Shown: one piece after another, positions 1 to 8,755 of the stretch
Layout of the letters: each line of letters begins with the position of its first letter
Position numbering within the stretch: position 1 is the first letter of the stretch
Source: Alcaligenes aquatilis
Lineage (GTDB): Bacteria > Pseudomonadota > Gammaproteobacteria > Burkholderiales > Burkholderiaceae_B
Length of the DNA: 64,000 nucleotides
Reading direction: 5' to 3'
Assembly (NCBI RefSeq): GCF_003076515.1
Contig: NZ_CP022390.1
Span: 3,604,572-3,668,571, forward strand
Notes under the pieces: generated by a model
What the model was told of the DNA's origin: nothing
Database searches by the model: none
What the model saw: the letters and a program-made list of their open reading frames with translations, nothing else
Made by a program: the position numbers and the translations under genes

Positions 1-234
1 ATCACTCCATTTGGGGTCGCCCAGTTGCAGCTCCTCATAAGGTGTTCCTTTTTGGCGCAGGACTTCGCGCACGCTCAGGCCGCAGTCTGTTATCAGCCTG
101 ATCAGTGTGGCGCGGTCTGGTGGTGTTTGCAGGTACTCGATGATGGTGGGCTCTTGACCACTATTGCGGATCAGGCCCAGGGTATTGCGCGAGGTGCCGC
201 AGGCGGGGTTGTGATAGATGGTGATGTTGCTCAT
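1..234 (-). CDS. arsC: Arsenate reductase ArsC, glutaredoxin-dependent (partial, 3' end outside window)
   Basis: Reduces arsenate to arsenite in the cytoplasm with glutathione/glutaredoxin, supplying substrate to the ArsB pump. The 78 visible codons begin with a thioredoxin-like strand and the family motif HNPACGTSRNTL, in which Cys12 is the catalytic cysteine. A second recognisable stretch, GTPYEEL, lies near the cut. The ATG lies 24 bases after the arsB stop on the same strand, so it is the third gene of an arsR-arsB-arsC operon. The remaining roughly 40 residues are beyond the left edge. Confidence in family is high. Confidence 0.93.
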   Translation of the reverse strand, partial: MSNITIYHNPACGTSRNTLGLIRNSGQEPTIIEYLQTPPDRATLIRLITDCGLSVREVLRQKGTPYEELQLGDPKWSD

Positions 235-258
235 GGCCTTGTGCTCGATGTCAGGGGG

Positions 259-1548
259 TTAGTGGGCGATACCTAGCCGTAGGGCCAAGGCCGCCAGAGT
301 GATCAGCAAGACGGGGGTGGTCAGGATGGCTCCTACCTTGAAGTAGTAGCCCCAGCTGATTTTTGTGCCTTTCTGGGCCAGTACGTGCAGCCAGAGCAAG
401 GTGGCCAGACTGCCTATGGGTGTGAATTTGGGCCCCAGGTCACTGCCGATGACATTGGCGTAGATCATGGCTTCTTTGACGGCGCCCTGGGCGCTGGAAG
501 CATCAATTGACAGGGCCGTGACCAGGACCGTGGGCATATTGTTCATGACCGAGGACAACAGGGCAGACAGGACGCCTGTGCCCATGGCGGCTCCCCACAC
601 GCCAGCCTGGGCGAACTCATCGAGCAGCAGGGCCAGATGGTTGGTCAGCCCGGCATTACGTAGGCCATACACCACCAGATACATGCCCAGCGAGAACACG
701 ACGATTTGCCAGGGCGCACCGCGCAGCACTTTCCTTGTGCTGATGACTGTGCCACGAGCGGCAACCGTCAGCACAATGATGGCTCCGGCAGCGGCAACGA
801 CACTGACGGGAATCCCCAAGGGCTCCAGTGCGAAAAAACCGGTCAGCAGTAAAGCCAGCACGATCCAGCCTGCCTTGAAGGTCGCCATGTCCGTAATGGC
901 TTGTGCGGGTGGTTTCAACTGCTCAAGGCGATATTGGGCAGGAATGTCACGTCGGAAATACAAGATCAAGACGAGCAGGCTGGCCAGCACGGACACGATA
1001 TTGACGGGCACCATGATGGCGGCGTAGTCCGTGAAGCCCAGTTTGAAATAGTCGGCCGAGACAATGTTGACCAGGTTGGAGACGACCAGTGGCAAGCTGG
1101 CCGTGTCGGCAATAAACCCTGCCGCCATGACAAAGGCCAAGGTCGCGGCGGGCGAGAAGCCCAAGGCCAGCAACATGGCCATGACAATAGGCGTCAGAAT
1201 CAGGGCAGCGCCATCGTTGGCAAACAGGGCAGACACGGCAGCGCCCAGAATCACGATAAATGCAAAAAGCCTGCGTCCACTGCCTGCCCCCCAACGGGCA
1301 ACGTGCAGTGCGGCCCATTCAAAGAAACCGGCTTCATCCAGCACCAGGCTGATGATAATGATTGCTATAAAAGTAGCGGTTGCATTCCAGACGATACCCC
1401 ACACCACATCCAGATCGCTCCACTGCACCACACCTGAAAGTAGGGCCGCGGCCGCGCCCAGAGAGGCGCTCCAGCCTATGCCCAAGCCTTTGGGCTGCCA
1501 GATGACCAAGATCAGGGTGGCAAGGAAAATCAGGACAGATGTGAGCAT
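259..1548 (-). CDS. arsB: Arsenite efflux permease, ArsB/NhaD superfamily
   Basis: Inner-membrane protein of 429 residues, the usual ArsB length, with about 11-12 hydrophobic segments. It exports arsenite (or antimonite) as an ion-coupled carrier. The family region around residues 100-125 ([18 protein letters not shown]) and the C-terminal [10 protein letters not shown] segment match the ArsB/Na-H antiporter fold. It sits between arsR (92 bases upstream) and arsC (24 bases downstream), which supports arsenite rather than another substrate. No clear Shine-Dalgarno sequence precedes the ATG. A different ion specificity within the superfamily is possible but unlikely given the neighbours. Confidence 0.9.
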   Translation of the reverse strand: MLTSVLIFLATLILVIWQPKGLGIGWSASLGAAAALLSGVVQWSDLDVVWGIVWNATATFIAIIIISLVLDEAGFFEWAALHVARWGAGSGRRLFAFIVILGAAVSALFANDGAALILTPIVMAMLLALGFSPAATLAFVMAAGFIADTASLPLVVSNLVNIVSADYFKLGFTDYAAIMVPVNIVSVLASLLVLILYFRRDIPAQYRLEQLKPPAQAITDMATFKAGWIVLALLLTGFFALEPLGIPVSVVAAAGAIIVLTVAARGTVISTRKVLRGAPWQIVVFSLGMYLVVYGLRNAGLTNHLALLLDEFAQAGVWGAAMGTGVLSALLSSVMNNMPTVLVTALSIDASSAQGAVKEAMIYANVIGSDLGPKFTPIGSLATLLWLHVLAQKGTKISWGYYFKVGAILTTPVLLITLAALALRLGIAH

Positions 1549-1639
1549 GGCAAATTTTGTCGTCAGGGGCAGGCGGTCAGGCCTTGGGTATTAGGCCAAC
1601 AAGCGGTTGGTTGATTTGAATCGGTGTTAGTTGGCTTTT

Positions 1640-1963
1640 TTAGGGGCGTTGGCACAAGTTGGGCGCTGTAAGGCAGTTTTCACCCTGACAGCAGTTCTCT
1701 GTCAGGTAGGCCAGTAGATCGTTCATGGCGGGAAAGGTGGCGCTGTAGAGCAGGTTGCGGCCTTGGCGCTCGCTATGAATCAAGCCGGCATTACTGAGTT
1801 CTTTCAAATGAAAGGACAGGGCATTGGGAGCGATGCTTAACTGTTCGGCCAAGGTGCCGGGTGTCAGCCCGGACGCACCGGCTACAACCAGTGCGCGAAA
1901 TACCCGCAGGCGGGCTTCGTGGGCCAAGGCGGCCAGGGAGCGGATAACGTGAGATTCTTCCAT
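1640..1963 (-). CDS. arsR: Arsenic-responsive repressor ArsR (ArsR/SmtB family)
   Basis: Winged-helix repressor of about 107 residues that releases DNA on binding arsenite. The DNA-binding part contains LAEQLSIAPNALSFHLKELS. The C-terminal tail ENCCQGENC provides vicinal and nearby cysteines, the kind of As(III) site used by ArsR types that bind metal at the C-terminus rather than in the recognition helix. I place the start at the ATG giving MEESHV, because homologues begin there; in-frame ATG at 1969 and TTG at 1978 are alternatives. It is the first gene of the ars operon and faces an overlapping pair of palindromes at 1976-1998. Confidence 0.9.
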   Translation of the reverse strand: MEESHVIRSLAALAHEARLRVFRALVVAGASGLTPGTLAEQLSIAPNALSFHLKELSNAGLIHSERQGRNLLYSATFPAMNDLLAYLTENCCQGENCLTAPNLCQRP

Positions 1964-1975
1964 GGGCATATAATA

Positions 1976-1998
1976 CAATAATTCAACAATTATTGAAT
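1976..1998. promoter_or_regulatory. Probable ArsR operator (two nested palindromes)
   Basis: Two perfect inverted repeats overlap directly upstream of arsR: CAATAATT-4-AATTATTG (1976-1995) and ATTCAA-6-TTGAAT (1981-1998). ArsR/SmtB repressors bind AT-rich imperfect 12-2-12 type palindromes at their own promoters, so this is the natural operator for ars autoregulation. The match is by eye; the exact promoter hexamers were not assigned. Confidence 0.6.
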
Positions 1999-2117
1999 AG
2001 TTGATTTGTGTACTGGTGGTTTTTTCAGACTATTTGTCTACGCGGATGGCAAAGGCAAAGCCATGATTGTGTTTTGGGAGGGCACCGTAAGGTGTCTGGT
2101 GCTGTCTGTGAGTAGGG

Positions 2118-2975
2118 CTATGTCGCCATCTGCTCGCTCAACCAGTCAGCAAAGACTTCTGCACGTGGGTTTTGATCCAGAGCCTGCGGGGAGAGCAGAT
2201 AGTACGCCGAGCCGTCGGGGATAAAACCCTGCGGGGCGATAAGCTGGCCGCTTTGCAATTCGTCCTCCACCATCAGATGCGACACGATCGCCATGCCTTG
2301 CCCGGACAAGGCCGCCTGAATACACAAATAAAAATGTTCCAGTTCCAGCTTGTTGGCAGCGCGTATGGGCTGGCCACTAAGTCGCGCCCAAGTGGCCCAG
2401 GCCTGGGGTCGAGAACTGCTCTGTATCAGCACCTGTTGGGCCGTGTCCTGCGTGTGAGGGTATTGCGCTTGGCAGACAGGCCCTATTCGCTCCTCGCATA
2501 ACTTCAGGCCGCAGACCGAGTCCGCCCAATGAAAGTCGTCGCGGCGTATGGCCAGATCCACCCCCATTTGCGCGAAGTTCACCGGCCCTCCGGCTGTAAT
2601 CAGATGCACGGTGATATTGGGGTGCAAGGCCTGGAACCCCCCCAGACGCGGAATCAGCCACTTCATGGCAATAGTGGGCTCGCAGGAGACGGCCAAGGCA
2701 TGTTCGCGCTGGCTTTGTTGCAGTTGGTGAACAACATCTTCCAGGCGTTCAAACATAGGGGCGGTGACATGCAAGAGCTGGCGACCTGCAGGCGTCAGAA
2801 ATACGGCCCGATTGCGCCTTTCAAACAGCTCGACTCCCAGCGATTCTTCCAGTGCACGAATTTGTCGGCTGACAGCGCCGTGCGTGACATGGAGTACTTG
2901 CGCTGCCTGCACAAAACTGCCTGCCTGAGCCGCCGTATCAAAGTAGCGAAAAGCCGTGAGGTTGGGAATTTGCAT
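2118..2975 (-). CDS. LysR-type transcriptional regulator, GcvA-like
   Basis: Regulator of 285 residues with the standard N-terminal helix-turn-helix (residues 5-65, including GSFVQAAQVLHVTHGAVSRQ) and a C-terminal effector-binding domain. The ...HGAVSRQIRALEESLGVELFERR pattern, with VSR rather than the more common TVS, is typical of the GcvA/AmpR branch. LysR proteins usually control a divergent or nearby gene; here the next gene on the other strand is the LysE-type exporter 360 bases away across AT-rich DNA, so that exporter is a possible target. The ligand cannot be predicted. Confidence 0.85.
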   Translation of the reverse strand: MQIPNLTAFRYFDTAAQAGSFVQAAQVLHVTHGAVSRQIRALEESLGVELFERRNRAVFLTPAGRQLLHVTAPMFERLEDVVHQLQQSQREHALAVSCEPTIAMKWLIPRLGGFQALHPNITVHLITAGGPVNFAQMGVDLAIRRDDFHWADSVCGLKLCEERIGPVCQAQYPHTQDTAQQVLIQSSSRPQAWATWARLSGQPIRAANKLELEHFYLCIQAALSGQGMAIVSHLMVEDELQSGQLIAPQGFIPDGSAYYLLSPQALDQNPRAEVFADWLSEQMAT

Positions 2976-3337
2976 AGTCGATGAAAACTCACAGAAATGA
3001 TGCAGTAATTATCGTTTTTAAATTAGCACAGGATTATCAATAATGACATCCTTTGATGGCGAGATTGGGACGAAATAAATAATTTTTTGGTTAATGAATT
3101 TTCTGGGTTTGACGAAATATTCGTTGTTGGAGCAGGAATAAAAAATAACTTGAAAGTTAGATGTAGCCATAAATTATCTGAAAATATTCTCTGTTTCTGA
3201 GAGAAATTTTTTTTTCGACAGTGAGGTCCTGTGGGCAGAGATTTTTCCATTAGTAGGAGTGTAGGACTGATACTGCATTCTGGCTGTATGAACAGTCGTT
3301 CATAACGCCGATTTCATCAAACTTAGGCTTGTTAAAT
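2976..3337. other. AT-rich intergenic region, no gene seen
   Basis: This 360-bp stretch between the LysR gene and the LysE-type exporter is much richer in A and T than its surroundings (for example runs around 3070-3215). I see no convincing coding frame; the short reading frame at 3023-3250 has no ribosome site and a non-protein-like composition. It probably carries the divergent promoters, but I could not assign clear hexamers. Confidence 0.5.
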
Positions 3338-3955
3338 ATGCATGAACTGTTGGCGGTTGCCACCATTACTATCCTGGCTGTGATCAGCCCAGGCCCAGAC
3401 TTTGCCATGGTCACTCGTAATGGCTATTCCTTTGGTCGCAAGACTGGTCTGATTTCAGCCTTGGGCATTGCGGCCGGCGTGCAAGTGCACGTGGTTTACA
3501 CGGTGTTGGGGGTAGCGATTCTGATTACTCAATCTCCCACTCTGTTTTGGATGATGAAGGTGGTGGGGGCGGCGTACTTGATGTACCTGGGCTATCAGTC
3601 TTTCAGTAACCGCGCTGTGCCTGATACCGATGGTCAAGCAGTTTGTGTGCCCACCGCCTGGCAGGCGTTTGGTATGGGTTTTTTAACCAATGCCTTGAAT
3701 CCTAAAACCATGTTGTTTGTGGTGGCGACTTTTACTCAGTTGGTACAGCCGGATGCACCATTCTGGCTGAATTTTGCCTATGGTTTCTGGATGTCCTTTG
3801 CTCATTGGGTCTGGTTCAGCGTGGTGGCACTGGTGTTTTCAGATAAACGCTTGCGGGCCGCCATGCTGGCTCGGCAAAGATGGCTGGACAAGGGAATTGG
3901 TGCAGCCTTGCTGGGTCTGGGTGCATCACTGCTATTTGCCAATTCTGTCTCCTAG
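3338..3955 (+). CDS. LysE/RhtB-family amino-acid exporter
   Basis: Inner-membrane exporter of 205 residues with six predicted transmembrane segments, the family norm. The N-terminal SPGPDFAMVTRNGYSFGRKTG is the hallmark of the RhtB branch (SPGPD then a conserved glycine-rich loop). Proteins of this type export homoserine, threonine, lysine or related compounds; the substrate is not predictable. I prefer the ATG at 3338 over the TTG at 3329 because a weak TTAGG lies about 10 bases before it. It stands alone between AT-rich flanks, opposite a LysR gene that may regulate it. Confidence 0.85.
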   Translation: MHELLAVATITILAVISPGPDFAMVTRNGYSFGRKTGLISALGIAAGVQVHVVYTVLGVAILITQSPTLFWMMKVVGAAYLMYLGYQSFSNRAVPDTDGQAVCVPTAWQAFGMGFLTNALNPKTMLFVVATFTQLVQPDAPFWLNFAYGFWMSFAHWVWFSVVALVFSDKRLRAAMLARQRWLDKGIGAALLGLGASLLFANSVS

Positions 3956-4254
3956 GGGCGGCTTGCTTGATGGCGTTGAGTTGGATAGCCAAGCGGTGTG
4001 AGTAGCCTGATTGTTCAGGTTTTAATAAGTTGTTGTTAATTGTTTTTTGAAATTATGGTTGGGTTTTTTTGTTATTGTGGTGATCTTTTTTGTATGGCAA
4101 TTAATATTGAAAATTTAAATAGATAGAAAATAATATAAATAAAGTTTAAAAAAGAATATCTGTTATTTTTTGCTATTTATGGATGAGTGTGTCGGTATTA
4201 TCGACAAGTTGCAGTATCAGGCTTTGCACACGACTTGTAGATAGGGAGACACGA
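3956..4254. other. AT-rich intergenic region upstream of amidohydrolase
   Basis: Roughly 300 bp with strong A/T bias (4020-4180 has many runs of T and A), similar to the region on the other side of the LysE-type gene. No coding frame is convincing. It must contain the amidohydrolase promoter; a ribosome site AGGGAG at 4243-4248 is clear at its right end. Confidence 0.5.
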
Positions 4255-5559
4255 ATGACTTGTCATCATATAAACGCAAAAACAGTAGCGGGTTACGGTC
4301 TGATTTTATTGGCTGCCTTGCAGGGCCATGCTGTGGCCCAAAGCCCGGAACCCAGGCTGGATACCAGCCAGCTTTATGCCGACGTACATTTCCATGCATC
4401 CAACTATGCCATGCAGGGGATTCCTTTAAAGGAATATGCAGAAAGGTATATGGGCGGCAATTTGCAGCAGATTGTGCGCTCGACCATCATGCCTATTCCT
4501 TTGCAGCAGCGTTGGGATGGGTTCGAGCTCTATCAGGCTCAGGGCCCTGGCAATCAGATGTACGGGCCCAATTACTATATTGGCCCTAAGGCCGACCTGT
4601 ATTACTACTCCTTTGTCGATGCCATGTTTGCCCGCGAGTACGAGCGGCTGCCACCCCAGTATCAGGAAAAACTGGATGTCATGATCACGGCGTTCAATCC
4701 AATGGACGTCTATGCCTCGCAACATATCAAGCGTGCGGTGCTTAGTTTTCCAGGCGTGTTTGCCGGGGTGGGCGAATTCACCATTCACAAGGAGCTGGTG
4801 TCCAGCAAACTAGCCGGTGAAACGGTAGAGCAAACCAAGGCGCCCTCCGTGCCCTTGCCTCCGGACGCGGGTGATGGCAGCAAGGTGTCGCTCTATTCCG
4901 AATCCCTGGAGTATCTGTTCAAAACGATCGAGGAAATTGGCCTGGTCGCGATTTTGCACAACGATATGTACCGGGTAGAGGTCAATTATCAGGGTGAGCT
5001 GGAGCATGTCTATCCCGACCAGGACTATGTGGAGGGTTTGAAACATGTGTGCGGACATGCACCCAAGGCCAGAGTGGTATGGGCGCATACTGGATTGGGG
5101 CGTTTTGTGAAGCCGACTCAGGATCACATTACGCGCGTAAAGAAAGTGTTGGATGCTTGCCCAAGCTGGTCTACCGATATTTCCTGGGATCTGGTGCAGG
5201 ACTATATGCTTCACCCCGAACCCGGAATGCCCAGCCGCCAGGATTGGCTTAATTTCTTCAAGGAATACCAAAACCGGATTCTGTGGGGCTCGGATGTGGT
5301 GATCTTCACGCGTAACCGCTTTGAATCGACCCCTCCCACGTCTGTGACGCCGGGTGGCTTGATGTCGCCAGAGCAGTATCACGCGGACTTGTCCAAGATG
5401 CGGGACTTCCTGGGAGAACTGCCTGTGGAAGTCGGTAACAAGATTCGCTATGAAAACTATCTGGGCCTGTTCAACCGTGCCAAGTTCTCTGTAAGGGCTT
5501 GGGAGCGTGAGAACGCGGGCCTGAATATCTGGGACATTCCTACCCCTGTTCATCCTTGA
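4255..5559 (+). CDS. Exported amidohydrolase-family metal-dependent hydrolase
   Basis: Protein of 434 residues with a Sec signal peptide ending near AVA-QS (residue about 30), so probably periplasmic. The mature part looks like an amidohydrolase-2 TIM barrel: HxH in DVHFHAS near the N-terminus, a later AILHND, VWAHTG, and the terminal GSDV that supplies the catalytic/metal Asp. The start at 4255 is fixed by AGGGAG six bases upstream; the longer frame from 4183 would bury the signal sequence. Family members cleave amide, lactone or C-C bonds of small organic acids; the substrate here is unknown. It is followed by a long intergenic region and faces the acyl-CoA ligase. Confidence 0.75.
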   Translation: MTCHHINAKTVAGYGLILLAALQGHAVAQSPEPRLDTSQLYADVHFHASNYAMQGIPLKEYAERYMGGNLQQIVRSTIMPIPLQQRWDGFELYQAQGPGNQMYGPNYYIGPKADLYYYSFVDAMFAREYERLPPQYQEKLDVMITAFNPMDVYASQHIKRAVLSFPGVFAGVGEFTIHKELVSSKLAGETVEQTKAPSVPLPPDAGDGSKVSLYSESLEYLFKTIEEIGLVAILHNDMYRVEVNYQGELEHVYPDQDYVEGLKHVCGHAPKARVVWAHTGLGRFVKPTQDHITRVKKVLDACPSWSTDISWDLVQDYMLHPEPGMPSRQDWLNFFKEYQNRILWGSDVVIFTRNRFESTPPTSVTPGGLMSPEQYHADLSKMRDFLGELPVEVGNKIRYENYLGLFNRAKFSVRAWERENAGLNIWDIPTPVHP

Positions 5560-5760
5560 AAAGGCCCTGCTGTTGAGGCTGGTCATCAGCAGCGTGAATG
5601 CAGCGGGTAATTTGCAGGAAAGACGTGGGTTAGCAGTAGCAAGCGCAGCAGTCTGAGTCTTCCATTTGCACAAAAATGAATTATGTTCAGGCTGCTGCTA
5701 AAGCGGTGTTCTTCACAAAAGCCTTGCTATTTCAGTGCTAAGTGCCTTGAAACTGAGCGA

Positions 5761-5780
5761 CCATAGCCATAGCCATAGCC
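5761..5780. repeat. Short tandem repeat (CCATAG)3
   Basis: Three exact copies of the hexamer CCATAG followed by CC, in the otherwise empty 410-bp gap (5560-5970) between two convergent genes. It is a simple microsatellite-like repeat with no associated gene; length polymorphism would be its only expected property. Apart from it and the terminator at 5839-5889, I see nothing in this gap. Confidence 0.8.
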
Positions 5781-5838
5781 AGAACCCAAGTCTATGTCTC
5801 TGATCCTGGCAAAAGCCAAGGTAAAGGTAAAAGCAAAA

Positions 5839-5889
5839 AAACTGCCCCCCGAAAGTTGGATAACTATCCACACCTTCGGAGGGCAGTTT
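5839..5889 (-). terminator. Long hairpin terminator after the acyl-CoA ligase
   Basis: Near-perfect inverted repeat with arms of about 24 bases (5839-5862 and 5865-5889; one C/T and one A/G difference plus one extra base) and a tiny loop. Read on the minus strand it is followed by seven Ts, which fits an intrinsic terminator for the leftward ligase gene ending at 5971. The right-hand arm also ends in TTT for rightward transcription, so it may act both ways. The arms begin AACTGCCC and also resemble IS3-family terminal repeats. Confidence 0.7.
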
Positions 5890-5970
5890 GCTATCGCACT
5901 TCAAGGCCGCCTAGATTGGCTCCTTGATTGTGCTGTCTGACGCTGGGTTTGATGCCTGCCTAGGCGTCGC

Positions 5971-7617
5971 TTAAACCACCTTGTTTTGCGTAGCCAGTTT
6001 GTCCAGATCTTCTTGAATCAGCTTGCGAATAGCGGTTTTCAAGAGTTTGCCGGTTGCCGTGTGGGGCAGTTCATCTACCACGATCAGCTCGTCAGGAATG
6101 CTCCATTTGGAGACTTGTTCTGTAAACAGATCAATCATGTCCTGCTTGGTGAAGGTGGCATCGTCTTGCAATTGCACCACCAGAACCGGGCGCTCGCCCC
6201 AGCGCTCGTCAGGCTTGGCCACCACGGCGGCTTCCTTGATTGCCGGGTGAGCCTGAGCAATGTTTTCCAGCTCGATCGAGCTGATCCATTCACCACCGGA
6301 TTTCACCACGTCTTTTGTGCGGTCCACGATCTGGATAAATCCGTCTTTATCGATGGTGACCACATCGCCTGTATTGAACCAGCCATCTTTTGTGTGGGCG
6401 GAACTGTCCTGATTGTTGAAGTAAGCGCTGGCAATCCAGGGGCCGCGCACCATCATGGCACCAAACATTTTGCCGTCGCGCGCAATGGGCTGGCCATCGT
6501 CGCCATCTACCCGGAACTCGACGCCAAAGAGCGGACGCCCTTGTTTGGCCAGCAGTTTGAGTTTTTCGTTCTCAGGCAAGGATTCGTGCTGGGGCAGCAA
6601 GGCGGCGGCCAGACCGACGGGGCTGGTTTCAGTCATGCCCCAGGCGTGGCGCACTTTTACGCCCAGCTTCTGGAAGCGGGTAATCATGACGGGTGGTGCA
6701 GATGAACCGCCAATGACCAGACGTTGCAGGCTGCTGAAGGTTTTGCCATTGGCCTGCATCCAGTCCAGCAGACCTAGCCAGACGGTAGGTACACCGGCCG
6801 TCATGGTGACGCCTTCGTTTTCAAACAAGGTGTGCAGGCTAGCGCCGTCCAGTTTGGGGCCGGGCAAGACCAGTTTGGCGCCCACCATCAAGGCAGCGTA
6901 AGGCAGGCCCCAGGCGTTGACGTGGAACATGGGCACAATCGGGGTAATGGTATCGGAGGCCGACAGGCACAGAGCATCGGGCAGGCTCAAGGCAAAGGCG
7001 TGCAAGATGGTGGAGCGATGGCTGTAGAGCACGCCCTTGGGGTTGCCGGTGGTGCCGGAGGTATAGCACAGGCCCGATGCAGTGTTCTCGTCAAACACGG
7101 GCCAGTCGAAATGATCGGACTCGGCGGCAATCAGGGTTTCATAGCACTTCAGATTGGGCAGCAAGTCCGACTTGGGCATGTGCTCTTCGTCGGTCATGAT
7201 GACCACGGCTTTCAGCTTGGACAGTTGCTCGGCCAGGGCCTCCAGAATTGGCATGAAGCTCAGATCGGCAAACAGGACACTGTCGCCAGCGTGTTCAATG
7301 ATGTAGCCGATTTGATCCTGAAACAGACGCGGGTTGATGGTATGACATACCAGCCCGGAGCCTGAGACGCCGTAATACAGCTCCAGGTGACGATAGCCGT
7401 TCCAGGCCAGGGTGCCTACGCGGTCTCCTTGCTGCAAGCCCATTTTCTGAAGCGCATTGGCCAGTTTTTGGCTGCGCTTGGACAGGTCTGCATAGGTGTA
7501 GCGGTGGATATGGCCTTCTACCGTTTGTGAGACAACTTCGCGGTCTGCGTGGTAGTTGGCCGCATGACGCAGTATGGATGACACTAACAGCGGGGTATTC
7601 ATCATCATGCCAAGCAT
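5971..7617 (-). CDS. Medium/long-chain acyl-CoA ligase (AMP-forming)
   Basis: Acyl-activating enzyme of 548 residues, of the subgroup annotated as fatty-acid or 3-(methylthio)propionyl-CoA ligase. It forms an acyl-adenylate and then the CoA thioester. The P-loop-like motif [12 protein letters not shown] is near residue 190, WGMTETSP near 335, and the hinge DGWFNTGDV followed by [15 protein letters not shown] near 425-445; the C-terminal catalytic lysine motif TATGKLLK is present. GGGAGG lies nine bases before the ATG. It is transcribed alone, toward a strong terminator. Chain-length preference cannot be read from the sequence. Confidence 0.88.
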   Translation of the reverse strand: MLGMMMNTPLLVSSILRHAANYHADREVVSQTVEGHIHRYTYADLSKRSQKLANALQKMGLQQGDRVGTLAWNGYRHLELYYGVSGSGLVCHTINPRLFQDQIGYIIEHAGDSVLFADLSFMPILEALAEQLSKLKAVVIMTDEEHMPKSDLLPNLKCYETLIAAESDHFDWPVFDENTASGLCYTSGTTGNPKGVLYSHRSTILHAFALSLPDALCLSASDTITPIVPMFHVNAWGLPYAALMVGAKLVLPGPKLDGASLHTLFENEGVTMTAGVPTVWLGLLDWMQANGKTFSSLQRLVIGGSSAPPVMITRFQKLGVKVRHAWGMTETSPVGLAAALLPQHESLPENEKLKLLAKQGRPLFGVEFRVDGDDGQPIARDGKMFGAMMVRGPWIASAYFNNQDSSAHTKDGWFNTGDVVTIDKDGFIQIVDRTKDVVKSGGEWISSIELENIAQAHPAIKEAAVVAKPDERWGERPVLVVQLQDDATFTKQDMIDLFTEQVSKWSIPDELIVVDELPHTATGKLLKTAIRKLIQEDLDKLATQNKVV

Positions 7618-7757
7618 GGTTCTCGTCCTCCCTGGGGGTCAATCAAACAAAACTGACGGGCCTTCAGACGGTGAGTCTACGCGCAGAAAATGGACGAAAC
7701 ACATCGCTGACTGTCATGGCCTTCTTATGCACAGTAGCCGAAAGCTCACAAATACGT

Positions 7758-8642
7758 CTATGTCGACGTTTGTATTTGCTTGCGTAATCCCAAAGCCTCA
7801 GTGAAAAATTGTGTGATCATTCGGCTCTCCCGGCGTTCGGTCAGGCAATACAAATAGGTGTCGGTGCGCACGGGATCGCCTTGAATACGAACCGCTTTGA
7901 AACGATGGTCCGGGATGAACTCTGCCTCGGACACTGTCCCCACGCCTAGTCCCCGGGCGACGGCTTCACGCAAGGCTTCCCGGCTGCCGATTTCCATGAC
8001 GGCGCGGGGCCGGATATTTTCTTTTTCCAGTGCTGCTTCCAGGCAGGCGCGTGTGGTCGAGCCCGATTCCCGCTGCAGCAAGGGAGCGTCCTGCAAGGCA
8101 GCTAAAGGCACACTGTCGTGTTGGGCCAAAGGATGCGACAAGGGGGCGAACAAAATGACAGCATGGCTGGCGTAGTGTTCGGTGTGAAAGGCCGGGTCCT
8201 CGCTGGCTCCGGCCAGCACGGCAATGTCGGTGGCGTAGTCGGCCAGATCGGCCAGCACCTGTGCCGAGTTTCCCATATGAATAGAGATGTCCACGCCGGG
8301 AAACAGTCGGTGATAGGCCTCCACCATTTCAATGACATGAAAAGGGCCGACTGCGCCAATACGCAGTCGGCCTACATGTAGTTTCCCACTGTCATGCAGC
8401 AGGTTGAAGGCATCGACCTCCAGCGCGCCCAGTTGTTGCGCGACCGGCAGCAGCGCCATCCCCACCTGGGTCAGTTGGACACCTCTGCCCCGGCGATGAA
8501 ACAACTCCACATCATGTTGCTGTTCCAGCCCCTGTACTTGCTTGGTCACGGTGGGTTGGGCCAATCCCAGGGCGCGGGCCCCGGCGCTGAAACTGCCATG
8601 TCGGGCAACAGCCAGAAAGGCACGTAGGCGTGCGGCAGACAT
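7758..8642 (-). CDS. LysR-type regulator flanking the phosphonate genes (copy 1)
   Basis: Regulator of 294 residues, divergent from phnD with 113 bases between the start codons, so it probably controls the phosphonate operon. The helix-turn-helix lies at residues 4-62 (GSFSAGARALGLAQPTVTKQ). The effector domain contains GSREALREAVARGLGVGTVS and a C-terminal TERRESRMITQFF, both nearly repeated in the regulator at 13389-14282, so the two are paralogues flanking one catabolic block. A perfect interrupted palindrome overlaps its start codon, suggesting autoregulation. Confidence 0.88.
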   Translation of the reverse strand: MSAARLRAFLAVARHGSFSAGARALGLAQPTVTKQVQGLEQQHDVELFHRRGRGVQLTQVGMALLPVAQQLGALEVDAFNLLHDSGKLHVGRLRIGAVGPFHVIEMVEAYHRLFPGVDISIHMGNSAQVLADLADYATDIAVLAGASEDPAFHTEHYASHAVILFAPLSHPLAQHDSVPLAALQDAPLLQRESGSTTRACLEAALEKENIRPRAVMEIGSREALREAVARGLGVGTVSEAEFIPDHRFKAVRIQGDPVRTDTYLYCLTERRESRMITQFFTEALGLRKQIQTST

Positions 8643-8658
8643 ATAGACTCCATCTATA
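8642..8658. promoter_or_regulatory. Likely LysR binding site in the phnD/LysR divergent promoter
   Basis: The sequence TATAGA-CTCCA-TCTATA is a perfect 6-5-6 palindrome of the T-N11-A form used by LysR regulators. It overlaps the LysR start codon and lies about 100 bases before phnD, a position suited to autoregulation plus activation. No footprint data; assignment by pattern only. Confidence 0.55.
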
Positions 8659-8755
8659 GATAACTGATGTTTTGAATCTTAAATCCATAATATGAAGGCA
8701 ATGTGATCTTTCTACTATGTCGGTATTCCTCCCAGCAACCTTCAGGACGACTGCC

